Source: Rhyzopertha dominica
Taxonomy: Eukaryota; Arthropoda; Insecta; Coleoptera; Bostrichidae
Direction of reading: 5' to 3'
Assembly: GCA_025024175.1 (NCBI GenBank)
Contig: QCXZ01000041.1
Location: 41,473,786-41,537,785, forward strand
Length of the DNA stretch: 64,000 nt
Of this stretch, positions 33,358 to 46,539 are shown piece by piece. Numbering within the stretch: position 1 is the stretch's first letter; each line of letters starts with the position of its first letter. Both the position numbers and the translations under genes were made by a program. The notes under the pieces were generated by a model that was not told the DNA's origin, did no database searches, and was given only the letters and a program-made list of their open reading frames with translations.

Positions 33358-36300
33358 GTGTGCGTTTGTGTAATTAAAATCTGGAGTGCCCTTGTGAAGC
33401 GTGCATTCTAAAAATAGCTAAATCTGCGCAGATCATCAGTGAAATAAACTTTCAGGAACGGACCGCAGAGTGCTTTCAGTCAAACCAGAAATGTCTTCCA
33501 CAAGGATCAGTTTCCTGTCACAAGCAAAACATATGCAGTAATGCACGAGAACGATAAAACTCAAATGCTTTTATGCAGTAAATACCGCTAATTACCTGCT
33601 AAAGTGTTTACTGGCAATAAAAGCCTTGCAGTATGAATATGCACCGCTCATGAGTTGTTATATGTATAAAACGATTATTATATCCTACACATATGTGGTG
33701 ATTTAATAACAACAGGCAATTGCTTCCTTTTCTTTAGTTGTCGGACAGTATAACTGGTTACGTTTTATTTTTGTCATATCAAGATGGTATATTACCAAAC
33801 CTACTCTCAACAAAATAAACATTGGTAACTAAAAAAAATACCATTATAAGAGAATACGAAGTTTCTAGGTCAACTATTGTAAAAATCGCAAGCTGCCTCT
33901 ATGTCTGATACTATCTAATAGCTCAACCAAGTATTTAAAAGGTGCAAGGAATCAAAAGATTGCTAGATTTTAATGTTTATATCTTGATTTGTAAGCAATC
34001 AGTATTGAAATTGAGGTCTATAGATATATAATTATCAATCAAGTTGTATTCAAACTGGTGTCACCTTTCGTCAATTCACACTTTCCGGGTAATAAATTTA
34101 TACATACGTGTAATTCCGAGCGGGAAAATTTCATGAAAATTTCTATGAATTTATGGAAAAATATTTTTTAGAAATCAGTTTTGGACCGTTTTGTATAGCT
34201 TGACAAGCTACCTGCAGCATTCTGGGACGACAATAGAGTCATAATACTGAGTAAGAGGTCGATTACTTTATATTTAACCTACTCACGTGTCATTTTACAT
34301 CATTTGGATAGATTCCATTAATTTAGCGCACTTCTGTTCTTGATGGATAGTGTGAATTTTTATGTTCTTAGTTACAGAGTGAATAATACAGTTTCTCACT
34401 GTTTGTTGTTTAATTTTTTGTATAAAGTATCAATACACATATCAGGAACAAAAACACATTCTTAATGAAATTATTTAATTTCACTCATCAATAAACGGAC
34501 TGTCCTTAATTCTTCCTATAAAAATAAAAAAAGCACTCAATTTAATCAGTCTCTCACAATTTTATGCGAAAGCATAAAATACAAGAAATTAAGAGTCTCT
34601 CGTAAGAGAAATAGAATCAAATAAAGTGAAACATGGTATTTACCTTATAACTATAAATCACAAAAATGTTTGTTACAAAAAGCTAGGAATATTTAAACTT
34701 TATCACCAATCACCATCATCAAAATCTTCATCATCATCATATTTCACAGATGCACAATCCGTGGTTCTCTTTATTGCTCAAGGATTCTCTGATTTAGTTA
34801 TCATTGTCATAGGTTATAGTACTTTAAAAAAAATTATTTTTTACTTTGTCCGGTTTGGTAATAAAATGGGACGTTGCCAACCAACTCATGCATGCATGGA
34901 GTTTTGTGCAATTAGCAAACCTCAGTTCAAGGAAATTGGAACCATATTGTAAAGTAGGTAGATGATGCTTGGTGTGACCATTAATGAACACATATTTTGC
35001 GTTTAAAATGTTTTGAAACATCTGGTACACCAGAAACAGTGATCAACTCGAAGTGCAGCCCCTAACAACCCACTTAAAAGATAGTCGTATTTCAACATTC
35101 GCTAAGGATCATATTTATGCAAAATTTCAGTGAAATACATTCCTTCAAAGTGCTTTTACTTGCTTTGCTACGAATGGACTTTGCACTTCTCTTAAGCACG
35201 TGTTGGGGACTCCACCTCCTTTTATTATCAGACCGGATAAAGCCAGTTCAAAATACTATGCATCTATGCATCAAACAATTTTGAAAACGTTTGTTACTGC
35301 TTTAGATATATTTGAAGATCACCTAGCATTGCATGACATTAGCCTGGTATCTGGTGTTATTAATAGGTATCTGATCTCTTTAGTCAGTAGAATATCGGGT
35401 CCCTTAAGATAAATGATGGCTCGCATTCATTTGAATGAAGCAAAATGAACAATCTTTTTTTCTCCCAGTTATGTACAGAAACAAGCTATCTATTTTGTTG
35501 CTTAAGCGTTTTGAAAATATGAAAACATACATTCGACACCTGCTGTAATGGACCTCTAAATATATCCACGCCTTATACAACATATAAAATTCAAATTAAC
35601 TAACTGTAGTTTAAGTGACCACCTATATGAGCAAAAGCAAACAGCAGCAGTTCAGACTTTCATGAGTAATACAAGGCATTGGTTTCTGATAAATGAAGAA
35701 TTTAGAAACGCAGGTAGTAAAGAAATAAACATTACCATAAAAAAATCATACAGATCGTGCTCTTTACAGTAAAAGGAACCGTGCCACAGATGGATCAAGT
35801 TTGCTGACTGAAGGACTGCAAAAAGATGGTTATAAAAGTATTGTGAAATACGACGGCTAAACCTTCACAGTAAATGGAAATACATGTCTATACTGTACTA
35901 TTCTGTATGCACCGCATCCAACTTCATGTGGCACCTTTTCTGCTTTATTAAAACTTGGCAGTACAGCTTAGATCGAATGTAGACATGATGTGCCCATACA
36001 CCAAGTTAATGAAAATGATGACGTAAAAAACTGCGTTAGATGACATGACCTAAGGCGAGTTCTGTAGTATACTGTCTGCAGTTGATTAGTTAACACAGAT
36101 TAAAAATTAAACTACTAGCATTTCGATTACATCTTCATGTTATATAGTTACCATATTCGTATTATATTATGATCAAATGAATTGTTTGCACGGTGTGTCA
36201 TTTAAATTTCAGTGTGTCACTATTTTTTTGGCATTAAGTTTCTTATCTTCATATTAAAAATTTTTAACATAACATTATTTTCTCGAAAATAAAAAATATA

Positions 36301-38129
36301 TTTCGATAACTAATTATTATTTATTGGAACAAAATTATCCGCAGAATGTAAACATGAACAAGAATAGACTACTATTTCTGCTGTATCAGTCGCAAGTAAG
36401 TGGTTCAAGTACTTGGACCGTTACGTCGATAATTCTCTTGCTCGCAACAGCACCGTTTCATACTTTTTGAGTACCCCTCTTGTAGTTATACAGGTCTTAA
36501 GGATGCAGCGAGAGCAATGCTCAGAGCTTCCAAGTTCTCCAGTCGTTCGCAACTGTAGAAGTACATTCTTATTGAGCGCTTGAAATTTATTCTCCGACTC
36601 AATAAATGTTACAATTGGTTACTTAATTACTTTTGATATCGTTTCGCTGAAAGCGTAAATAACATCCTGAAGCCATTCAGTCCAATTGCTACATGCTTCG
36701 GTAACAACCTAATTGTTCATTGCTGGAAAACATATTTATTGTATTACCATTAACCATTATACTTGAATAAAATATCACTGATGTTATTTATTTTATATAT
36801 TATTTCAAACCGTTACAAATTTTTCATGGTTAATTTTATTATAGTAGCCTAGATGCAATGAATCGCGAACTTATAATACCGTAGCCCAGTTACAAATAAC
36901 TTTATTGCAGAAATAAAAGAAAATGTTTGCCACAGCATTTTTGATTAACTGCCAGACAATGTGTTTATAAGTGCGATCCACCAAACTCGATTTTTAGATG
37001 TCAAATAATATTATGTAACAACTCCACCGGCTCGTTTTTTAATTTCGATTACAGCAGTCGATGTGTTTACATCCGATTGGAATAACCCTTGGTGTTGTAT
37101 TAATACCCAAATAAAACCGGCGCTGCGTTGTTGTGGACAGTCAATTATTGACACACTTGTTTACTCGATTAGAACCGCAATTTGAATTTTACAGGTTTTA
37201 TAAAATTCCATCAATCTACTCGTCTCGCAGCAGTGTGATCGATGCTGGGTAGAATACAATAAACATGTCTTCAGCGTTTATCATTGCATACCTATTTCAA
37301 TGAAGAATAGGTTAAACAAATTATCTCATTGAGTTATAATGTAATAAACTGTCAAATAAGGTTACCATGTAATTTTTTAGCAATGGTTGTTGGAATATTC
37401 TGAAACTTATCAAAACTTTGTTATAATTTTTGGTAAGTTTCAAATTTCAACTTGTAGTGGTATACCTACAATACCTATATAATATTATTAATTTGTCTTT
37501 ACGCACAGAAGCAGATAATTTAATTGAACGAGAAGTTTTTGTATCAATAAATAAAATAATGGATATTTATACAAAAAACTCCGTTAAAAGTCGTATAAGT
37601 CTGTAATGAAGCGAATATATATCAATATAAGCTAAACAACCACTAGTACTATGTACGACATTTTTGATTATCAAAACCTTGCCCAAAATATTAAATATCC
37701 AAGGTGGAAAGGCAAACTCATGGTCTGATTTCACTGGATTTATCAGTTATAAGCAAAAACATCTTTCGACCACTAACTGATCATCTTCAGTGCAGTTTTA
37801 AATCCAAAGTAAAAACTTTAAGTGTTTATTTTTGTGAGCCTCTTCTCATTTTTATAATTCAACACGCAGTAAGTTTTTTTTTAATCATGTAACTATGTAG
37901 GTTTGGATATTATATTTTAAACTGTTCTAAATACAACCGAAATTGCTCTGCCTATAAGCAATAAATCCAGTAATATCGAGCTTTAAATTTGCCTTTTTCT
38001 CTTGAATATTAGATATGCCAGTTTACTTTAAGATAAATAAGTTTATTCTTCTAAGAAATAGGCCCTCTCATCTTCCGCGACGTAGAAGTAATATAGTAAT
38101 AAAAAAATTAAATCAATTCTATACAATGC
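33358..38129. other. Long AT-rich stretch, no recognised gene
   Basis: Several short frames (34626-34952, 35200-35412, 37704-37892) have no recognised motif. The region 35170-36060 reads in broken frames as protein-like pieces (for example NTRHWFLINEEFRNAG near 35665) and may be an old unidentified element. Bases 36380-36560 and 37020-37150 are less AT-rich and unique. Confidence 0.35.
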
Positions 38130-38345
38130 TGTCTACACCGCAACCTACTGCAGATAGATATATTTCATTATTATTGTAGCTCATCAGTGCTCATCTGGTG
38201 CAGACAGCATGGCATAGACCTGGCTTCGCCTATATACCAAAGGCTTGGTATGATGTAAGATGTAAGTAGTTCCCATAATGACTGCTAGGTGACTATCTCA
38301 TCCTGTCAGTCTAATGCTGACAGATGCCACTGCCGTCTAGTTTTC
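38130..38345. repeat. Dispersed repeat, rearranged relative to 60818-61037
   Basis: Its first two thirds (ACCGCAACCTACTGCAGATA to CCAAAGGCTTGGTATGATGT) run parallel to 60818-60955. Its last third (CCCATAATGACTGCTAGGTG to CTGACAGATGCC) matches the reverse complement of 60960-61024. So the tail is inverted between the two copies, as expected if the family is palindromic and copies keep different arms. Confidence 0.72.
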
Positions 38346-38388
38346 TACTTATTAATAAAAAATTATTAAATTAGTAAAATTAATAAAT

Positions 38389-39500
38389 CCCCCCCACCTG
38401 GACCTCTTTTGCCAACTCTGGGAACCTCCAATTTCCCATACATTTAGCTGGTTAATTATTTGTGTACAACTACTAATCGTCTTATTTACAAAATTGTAAA
38501 TACAGTAAAATTTATGGGCAAGTGTATTTCACAATTTTCTGCCAGAACTCATATTTGACTCTTGCAAATGACCTTCTCTAATAAGTCGTTGTCAAATGAT
38601 TTCCAAGCTTAATCGATGCCATGTGCATTTTGAAGCTGTAGCTGCAACATTCTTGCTGTTACGAATCGTTGTCTTATAGGGATATAGATTTAAAAGACTA
38701 TATTGGTCACGATTTCTGCTTAGTTTAGCTCTTCTACCTTTTCCTATAAAGATTGTTCAGCTAACTACTGTTATATGGAATCACATCAGAATCTGTCGTA
38801 AACTCACGTTTATTGTTAAAAATGCAATTAAATATATTTCAGTTTATTTAAATAAAGCTTAATTTGGTTAAAATATTAAGTAGTCAGTTAATTTTTGAGA
38901 GCAATGCACTGGCGATCTAAGAAAGTTAGCTTGACGCATAATGCTGAGGCATTTGTCATTCTGAGTTTAAATAATGTTAGTTATCCATCGAATCTCTTTC
39001 CCTGGGAAGTAAAAATTACTACGATTTTATCTTTAGCACCTATACATATGAACTTCCAGCTTAAATTTCTAAAGCTTCTCGTGTGAGAAGTTGAAACTGA
39101 ATCAGAAATCGTGCTCCTATTAGTAGAACTTTTAAGGTGTAATTTATATTCCTTTGGTACTTCGTATGACATCATTATATATTATGTGGATCACAGATCT
39201 TTATTCTCCCAAATAAAATGTATCAACTCATTTTTTATTAAACGCGAGAGCGATGTAACTGAATGCGCCTCACCTAACTGAGTTCATCGATAACGGAATT
39301 AGTAATAAAGGGGCTTTGTATGATCAGTGTACATAGAAAACATATAAATAATTTGGGTCTTTATTTCACAGAAGATGTGTTCATCGCCTTGCAGAAAATC
39401 CACGAAAATTACTAATGGAATAAATACTTCATTAAGTTCCTATATCTTATAAACATTTATTATTTCGATTTATGTTGAATTATACTCTACAGAACGTTCA
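38389..39500. mobile_element. Truncated copy of the hAT at 61038-62465
   Basis: From CCCCCCACCTGGACCT to TATACTCTACAG(A)ACGTT this follows the interior of 61038-62465 at high similarity along its length. Both terminal inverted repeats (CATGGGCGTACC) are gone, so no target duplication can be checked. It lacks about 190 bp that the other copy has near 61480-61680. Open frames inside (38895-39175) are shared with the other copy and have no recognised product. Confidence 0.82.
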
Positions 39501-40098
39501 GAATAATGTTCCTGTTCCTGTGCATAAAAGCCTAATTTTCTCAAACGCAATTCACGATTATGGTTTCGAACTGATTCTATGTATATCCACCATATTCATC
39601 TAACAACGCACCTAGTGATTATATAAAGATAAAAGAGTTAAGAATGGTTTTTTTAAAAGGTATCTCAATTCAAAAATATAGGTGGAATAATTGTTTGCAA
39701 GTACAAGAAGATTATATAAAAAATAACATTGTTTGATTTCTTAAGGACAATAAATGCTGCATAGCTCTCCCATAAACACTTTTAATTTAAAGAGGTTGAG
39801 CTTCTAGTTAATATTGACCATTTTTTCCACCGCTGAGATATTAGTTTACAGCAGCAATTCCTGGTTGACATAAAATATGTAGAGAAAACATCGTAAGCAA
39901 GCAAGTACAAGATATCAGGATTTCGGTTCTATTAAACTTGGAAAGTATATATTGCAATGAAACATTAAATTCGAAACCAAAGTTATGTAACTACGTAGTT
40001 GTATTATATAGTGATTGAACAACTAGAGTCTAAAAACGTAAAAATTCTTTGAAATAATTATATTTAAGGAAGACCAAGGTAAAACTTTTAGGTAGACC
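39501..40098. other. No recognised gene
   Basis: AT-rich, no motif seen. Confidence 0.4.
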
Positions 40099-40578
40099 TT
40101 AAAAGTACACAGCCTGTACTTGTGTTTCATGTCTTTCTGAGATCAATACATATGCATTTGTAATGCACAAAATAAACTCACAAAACAAAACAAAATATTT
40201 ATATGACACATAGTGTTCGAAGAGCTCAAAATCCGTTTTCAAAAAATCGTGCTTTGTAGAAAATAAATCGCTTAATTCGGATCTAGATTCACCTGCCTTT
40301 AAAGCGAAGCGCTTCTGGATATGTGTTGGAGATGAAAGCTTGAATGTGTACAGTATTACATAATCTGGAATCTTTTTAACATAAAACCAAATATGTAAGA
40401 AACGATTAAATAAGTAGCACACTAAATAATGAATAAAAGGGGTGACTTGAGGCAAGAGAGAGTTTTGAGTCCAACAACGTACGTAATTGATGGAGAATAT
40501 TATGAGGTATAAGACGCATAAAAGATGGATATTACGCAAAAGTAGGTTAAAGAATTTTAGTAATGGCAGGGTGCACAT
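40099..40578 (-). CDS. 159-codon hydrophobic open frame, function unknown
   Basis: This is the longest uninterrupted ATG-to-stop frame in the window. The N-terminal 80 residues are strongly hydrophobic (LLKFFNLLLRNIHLLCVLYL, then IHYLVCYLFNRFLHIWFYV), a central part is polar and charged (FALKAGESRSELSDLFSTKH), and a further hydrophobic stretch (YFVLFCEFILCITNAYVLIS) lies near the end. Three membrane segments are possible. It has no transposon motif and is not repeated elsewhere in the window. In DNA this AT-rich, chance frames are often Phe/Leu/Tyr-rich, so a spurious frame remains a fair alternative. No splice or promoter signal helps. Confidence 0.22.
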   Translation of the reverse strand: MCTLPLLKFFNLLLRNIHLLCVLYLIIFSINYVRCWTQNSLLPQVTPFIHYLVCYLFNRFLHIWFYVKKIPDYVILYTFKLSSPTHIQKRFALKAGESRSELSDLFSTKHDFLKTDFELFEHYVSYKYFVLFCEFILCITNAYVLISERHETQVQAVYF

Positions 40579-42949
40579 CAGTTAATGAGGCAGCTATAAA
40601 CAAGGGCAAAATAAGCAAGATGAGAATAGGTTGAAAATAACATTTCTTCGCATAAATATAGGAATCTACAAAGGTCATTAATAATTATCATCTTGCATGT
40701 AATATAGGTACGTTTTATTATAAAACTTTTCTGTCCTATTTAATGCCTATAAAGGAACGAAGAAATCAAACATCCCGAAATTTCAGTCCTGTTTTCTTTG
40801 TGGTTAGCACAATAACCTATGCTGTTATCATACACCATAGTCCGGGGCTAAGTCTATAAACAGTACACTGATATAAACAGCGGTTCTTTAGTGTTCATAT
40901 ACGGTAAAGCATACGTAGCACTTTCCGGTGACAAGCCTGGGCGGAGTACATATCTAATTAATGTAGATTTCTGATTTCCGTAGAATCATAGATTACGAGT
41001 CTGCAATAACTGGTGAACATAAACTACTTGGCCAGACCTGTCAAAAATTATTACATCAAAGTCTGTGAGAAAAACCCATAGAGATAGAAGGCTTTAAGAA
41101 ATATTACCCGAAAAGCAAAGAAAAAGTAGCACCTATTCAAACTTTGTCATATTTTATATTGTTTCCTAATCAGTTACCTATCAAAATTTATAGTGACCAT
41201 ATCAATTATAGACATATTTATTGCTATAAGAAATATGTTCAATTGACAGCATAATCACGTACGAATAACTTATTTTTTTAAACTCATAAATGAACATAGC
41301 GCTAGTAGTCCTAATCTATGCAATATGTTAAGAAGCACAAATAAAGCGCTCATTTTGCTAATACTACATAGATGTTATGTTGCCTTGCGATTGACAAATC
41401 ATTATATTTATTATAGAAATTAAATGTCTAATATTGATAGGGTCACTAAAGATGTTGGTGGGTAACTAATTACGTATTGTTAAATATGTGCTTTCACGTA
41501 AAGTAACTAAAATATCTAACTTGTACATATCTTTTGTACATTTGATGTTTTTAGTGAGTTTTATTAATCCTTTTATATAGAAGTAAATTCTACCCCAAAC
41601 TGGTTAACTCACGGTACAAAAAAAAACAAAGTTAGCCCGGCGGACCGATTACGAAACGACGACCGGTGAGGCAAAATCGCTAAAATACTATCTATTAGAG
41701 AGAGCACGAATAGGCAGTGTTCTTACACATGCAAGTATACGGGTGTGCAAGGAGTTTATATTGCAAATTGGTGAATTATGGGCAACACAAGCGAGTTCAA
41801 CTGTACTTGTTGTGTACCAATGTGCACAACTGGTTACAAAGACAATAAATAAAAATAATCAATATTTTTTATCTGGATTTATTTGCAATAAAGTGTAAAA
41901 AGCCTCGAAATTTGACACATGTAGAAACAATTTATACAACAAACAACCGAACACAACTTCAGCCGTAAATGTATTTTTTTTCTATATCAATGAGTATAAA
42001 ACGATTTTATAATCAGTAATTTACAAATGATTGGAAGACGTCTTTAAATAAGAATAGAGAGAAAACTGTATGCTACTTAGTTAGCCGAAGTTTTATACTA
42101 AATTGCTTGTTGGTTAATTAAACGTATTGACAACTGGTGGTGGTTTATTCTTTATTTAACTGATATATTCCTCGTCTTTTTGATCGATTGCTTTTAAAAT
42201 TTCTTTTTATCTAGGAAGAAGCCTTCTTACTTGACATCTACTTAGGTCAGTAATCTAGATGGTATTGTTCTTTTCTTTATACTAGCAGTTACCGGTGTTA
42301 TATGTTATATGTTAAGCGTTTTCTCTTTGTGATTTCTTCTTCTAGTGCTATTATTAACTTTTAATTGAAAAACGTGTTTTTTCCTGAAGATTGTTTAGCA
42401 GCACTTTTCTGTGTAGAACGACATGTGTGTGATTTGTATCTAGTTCTATTCAAGTAGGTTAATAACAAATAAAAGTAATAAATCCGTAAACAATAAAATC
42501 CTTACTTTGGCACAATAATTTTATTAATTTCGTTTTCAAAATACCGACAAAGACGTTTTGGAGGGTCCATGGCATCTTTATTTCTGGAGACATATTTCTC
42601 GTAAGATTCGCAAATAATTAATATTGGTAAAATATAACAAATGTTAAATTCAATATTAACACAAAATATTGTTATACTTTTTGGCAAACCTAACACTACC
42701 AGCTTGCCGGGCTAGCTCTTATTCTTATACCCTGGTTTAACCTTAGAATCTTCTTTACTAACGTTATCTATAACATTGTTTGGCTATAGTAGAAAAAGAT
42801 AAAAGGTGTTACATATCTGGAAAAAAATTCATGTATTTAGAATAATCAATTATGGTAGCAACGGTAAATGTAGGCTAATAGTAATCACATTGCATGCCAC
42901 AAATGGCGTTGAATAAAAAGTCACTTTTTACCACCAGCACTACTTATAT
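40579..42949. other. AT-rich stretch, no gene seen
   Basis: No motif in any frame. Bases 41625-41760 (AGCCCGGCGGACCGATTACG and following) are locally GC-rich and unique. Confidence 0.4.
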
Positions 42950-43560
42950 CATTCAGTTCCAATTGTACGCCCGCTGTGCACCATAAAAATTAAATTGCAC
43001 ATAATATGATTGATTCAGCGTAACGCAGCACTAAATTACGGACTTCAATTATCCCTAATTGACCCAACGCACACCCATGGCTGGCTATATCCAGTTTCAG
43101 GTTAATTATATTTATTAAGCCCAAACTTTCCGGCGTCGCTTAATTTTTTCAAAACGTTTGCGCAACTTATTCGAAGTGGCTGCTGATTTATCGCTGATCC
43201 TGCGAAAGCTTCCGTAGACAAAGGGTGCAATCCTGCACCGCACCCTGCCAGAACCCGGCAAACGCAGGTTCGTCGTCAGATGGCGCCATTAGCGGCGTCA
43301 TTTGATTAAGGACGGAACTGGGGAATTAAACCAACGACCGCAAGTGCTGCTCTTAATTAACCACCAATGGGTTTAGTAGCCATTATTGCGCGAAATCCGT
43401 AAATTACGACGTATACGCCGTGCATCAAGTGTCAGGTAGGATGAAGAATTTAAGTAGCGTGAAGCTTTAAACAGTGGAAACGTCGTCTGATGGGGAACCG
43501 TATTCGGCGTATTGGTGAAATCCACGAAAGCTAAAGGAACGGACAAATTATTTTAATAAA
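42950..43560. other. Candidate conserved non-coding (regulatory) block
   Basis: This 600-bp island is GC-richer than its surroundings, has no long open frame and no second copy in the window. It contains AGATGGCGC at 43278-43286, which fits the core of the CTCF insulator motif, and several TTAATTAA/GTTAATTA homeodomain-type words. It ends 90 bp before the hAT element at 43656. The inference of regulatory function rests only on composition and short words, which occur by chance easily. Confidence 0.28.
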
Positions 43561-43655
43561 TGGGCGGAAAGCGAAAAAGTAACTTTTAAATAGTTTTATG
43601 TTTATACCACTAGTATCGAGCTCAGTAATCCCCTCGAGTATCTATGCCTCAAGCC

Positions 43656-46055
43656 CAGGGCCGGGCCCATAGGGGGGGTAGGGGGGTAGCCTACCCCCCA
43701 ATGCCTTGACAGTTGGTTAAAAACTGCCGCAGTTGGCTCTAAAATGGGTTGGTCAAATTTGTTTAAAAAAAACAATAAATAATTGAAGTTAAATCATAAA
43801 ATAATGTTAGTTTCCCCACGCGGCATCCGCGAATATGCAATAATTCCTCGTTGACAATGACAAGTAGTAGCAGTCGTTACTCGTTAGTCGCAGCTTTCAG
43901 AACCTCGCGTCTTCTCATCAGATGACGATGATCAACTGTGATTATGCAGTCACCAGTGTTGCCAGTCAGTACACTAGTACATTATTATAAAATCTAGTAC
44001 ATTTCTTAAAATAATTTGTTATGGGTATCTAAAAAAATTACCAACAATTTTCAACAACGAATATGACTCATAATGTATTTCAATAACATGACAACATGCA
44101 AAACATCACTATACGGTCTGGTCTATGTTGCACCGTTTGTGGTTGGACCTTACAGAAAGTTGCATTTTACTCTAGAAGCTTAATAAAGTTGTTTTTTATT
44201 TGTTCCTATTTATTGTGTTTGATTACATATAAAAACAAGCTTTAAAAATGCATGTTTTTTACGATATTAGCGTCAGATAGGAGTCCACAATCTAGTACAT
44301 ATATCACAGATATCTAATATATTTTTTACAACTACCCTGTACATCGAGAAAAATATGAAAAAAATTGTAAAAAATATGTTGCGTACTACAATGGGAAATA
44401 ATCCATTTGATTATCTCATCTGTAAGTATAAAAAGTGTACAGGATATAACAGATCAAATAGATTTTTTCCATTTGATTAGCTCTTGGGCTAAAGTTAAAA
44501 TACAGAAGACTGGCTGTAATAATTAATAATTTATTTATTTTGTTAGATTTAGAGATTTTTTAACTTTATTTGTTAATATTATATTAATGTTTATTCATAT
44601 TATTTTGACACTCACAAGCTTAGCCACACTCTGCGGCAATTAGCAATTACCAAAGTAGAAGTATAAAGTATTTTAGTTAGTTTTAAGTAGGTGTTGCTAA
44701 TACATATACAGAGTGTGTCACGACGAGCTCCTATTAGACGTTTATGGGGAAGCGGCCAGAAAGAAATTATGAAATTCTGCAGTATTAGGTTTTCGGTTGT
44801 TATCTTTTTAATGAAAATAAAAGCAACTTAAAATTACGCCAACTTTGTTATTTTTAATAGAACCATATAATTTTTTGCGGTTTTGGATTTTACGTAAAAT
44901 TCTAGTGAGGCTTTGTGTAGCACATGATATACTTAAATGTTATAATTTTCGAGATATAAGAGTTTAAAAAAATTGAGAGCTACAGGATCCCGTTCGACGC
45001 CTACCACACAAACAAATGCGAATCGAATGTCGATAGTATGAATGACAAAGGTCCAAAATACACCTTGGTCCAATCAAATTTTGAAAATGGTGTATGCAGC
45101 AGTTACAGGGTGACGTCATAGTTAAGTATCTAAAAATAGGCAAAATTCAAAAAAGTTAAATGGAACGTCCTCTTTTACATGCCGCTTTTGGATTCTAGCA
45201 AAATTTTAGTTGGGGGTTTGTGTAAAACACTATCAGGCTACAAGTAACAGATTTTTTTATATTTAACATTTTATGTGAAAAACTGTTGAAATTGCATTTT
45301 ATGCAACTTCAGGAGTGCTTTGGATGCAATTTGACAGACGCTAAAACAAGTGTATAGCAGTGAGATATTCTAATTAATTTATACCATCAGTTATCAAATA
45401 AAAATATTTGCTAGTGAAAGAAAGGAATGTCTAATAATGATTTATGAAATAAAAACCAATAATTATTTAATTTGATATTTTACGTTGTCATTTTGACAAT
45501 TTACTTTACACATTTCCAAATGCCTATCGTATGCAAAGTCGGGCTAATAAAGCAAGACCAAATAAAACATTTGTTTTAGTTTCAACATCACCGACAAAAA
45601 CAAAACACTAACAATTTTATTAGTTTTAACATTTTTGTATAAACGGACGAAAATTTCAATAGCGAGAAACTTAGCTGTCAATTTTTTTTATAAACTTATA
45701 TCTCGAAAATTTTAACATTTAAGTATATAATGTGTTACATAAATTCGCACTTAAATTATTTTCATAAAAAAGATCACATTCGAAAACTTGATACTGCAGA
45801 ATATCATAATTCTACCCTGCCCGCTTCCCCATCGTCTAATAGGAACTCGTCGTGACACACCCTGTATGTATTCTAGAAAATAAATTTGTTTTGAGCTACT
45901 TAAATACATACTATTTTCATTATTCTTTTTCCTTTTTAGACTATCTGTGCGCTATTCGATATTCTAGTGGTATAAAGTAACTATTCCTTTTTGTTTTTGA
46001 GTTGGCTTTTTTCCACTTCCTACCCCCCAAAGTAATAAGTTTCGGTACAGCCCTG
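43656..46055. mobile_element. hAT-type element, copy 1, carrying a nested MITE
   Basis: The element starts CAGGGCCGGGCCCATAGGG and ends with the inverse of CAGGGCTGTACCGAA. Flanks CTCAAGCC (43648-43655) and CTAAAGCC (46056-46063) differ at one base, an aged 8-bp duplication. Poly-G and poly-C blocks lie just inside each end (43671-43700 and 46021-46030). The interior has no coding sequence. A palindromic MITE occupies 44709-45864. A second copy lies at 57063-59409. Confidence 0.85.
44709..45864. mobile_element. TA-flanked palindromic MITE nested in hAT copy 1
   Basis: The ends CAGAGTGTGTCACGACGAG and the inverse of CAGGGTGTGTCACGACGAG are flanked by TA on both sides (44707-44708, 45865-45866). 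This is typical of Tc1/mariner-derived MITEs. CTCCTATTAGACG, GGGGAAGCGG, ATTCTGCAGTAT and TATACTTAAATGTTA words recur in inverted order in the arms. No coding sequence is present. Confidence 0.82.
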
Positions 46056-46539
46056 CTAAAGCCCAATAATGCAGGGCCGGGTCCGTGGCCCGAACACGAA
46101 TTGGTTCAAATTCAAAGGAGCATTATGATAAGAAACATTTCTTGATTATACTAATTACTAATAAAGGTACGTACAAAATGGTATTTAAACCGAAATGGTC
46201 ATCAATTGAGAAGTTTATTCCAGTAGTGCAAGAAGTTTTTTCTGTGTGTTTGTGGTATTTATTATTATGCTCGATTGTATTTAACAATTTTTAGAGAAAA
46301 TGTGGCAGTCGTGGAAATCTGAAATTAACGAACCTGAAGTTGATGAGAGAGAGAAGGAGGATATTCAGATGGAGGATAACGGGGGAGAAAGTGAAGAAGA
46401 AATCGACGTTAAGGAAAATGTTACTGATTTAGAGAGCCACTGTGCTTCTGAAAAAAATTAAAAAAGCTTATGTTTCTATGTACTAATGCAAAAAAAATAA
46501 TGTTAAATGTTTACGACTCTGATGAAAGGTGGTAGTGGG

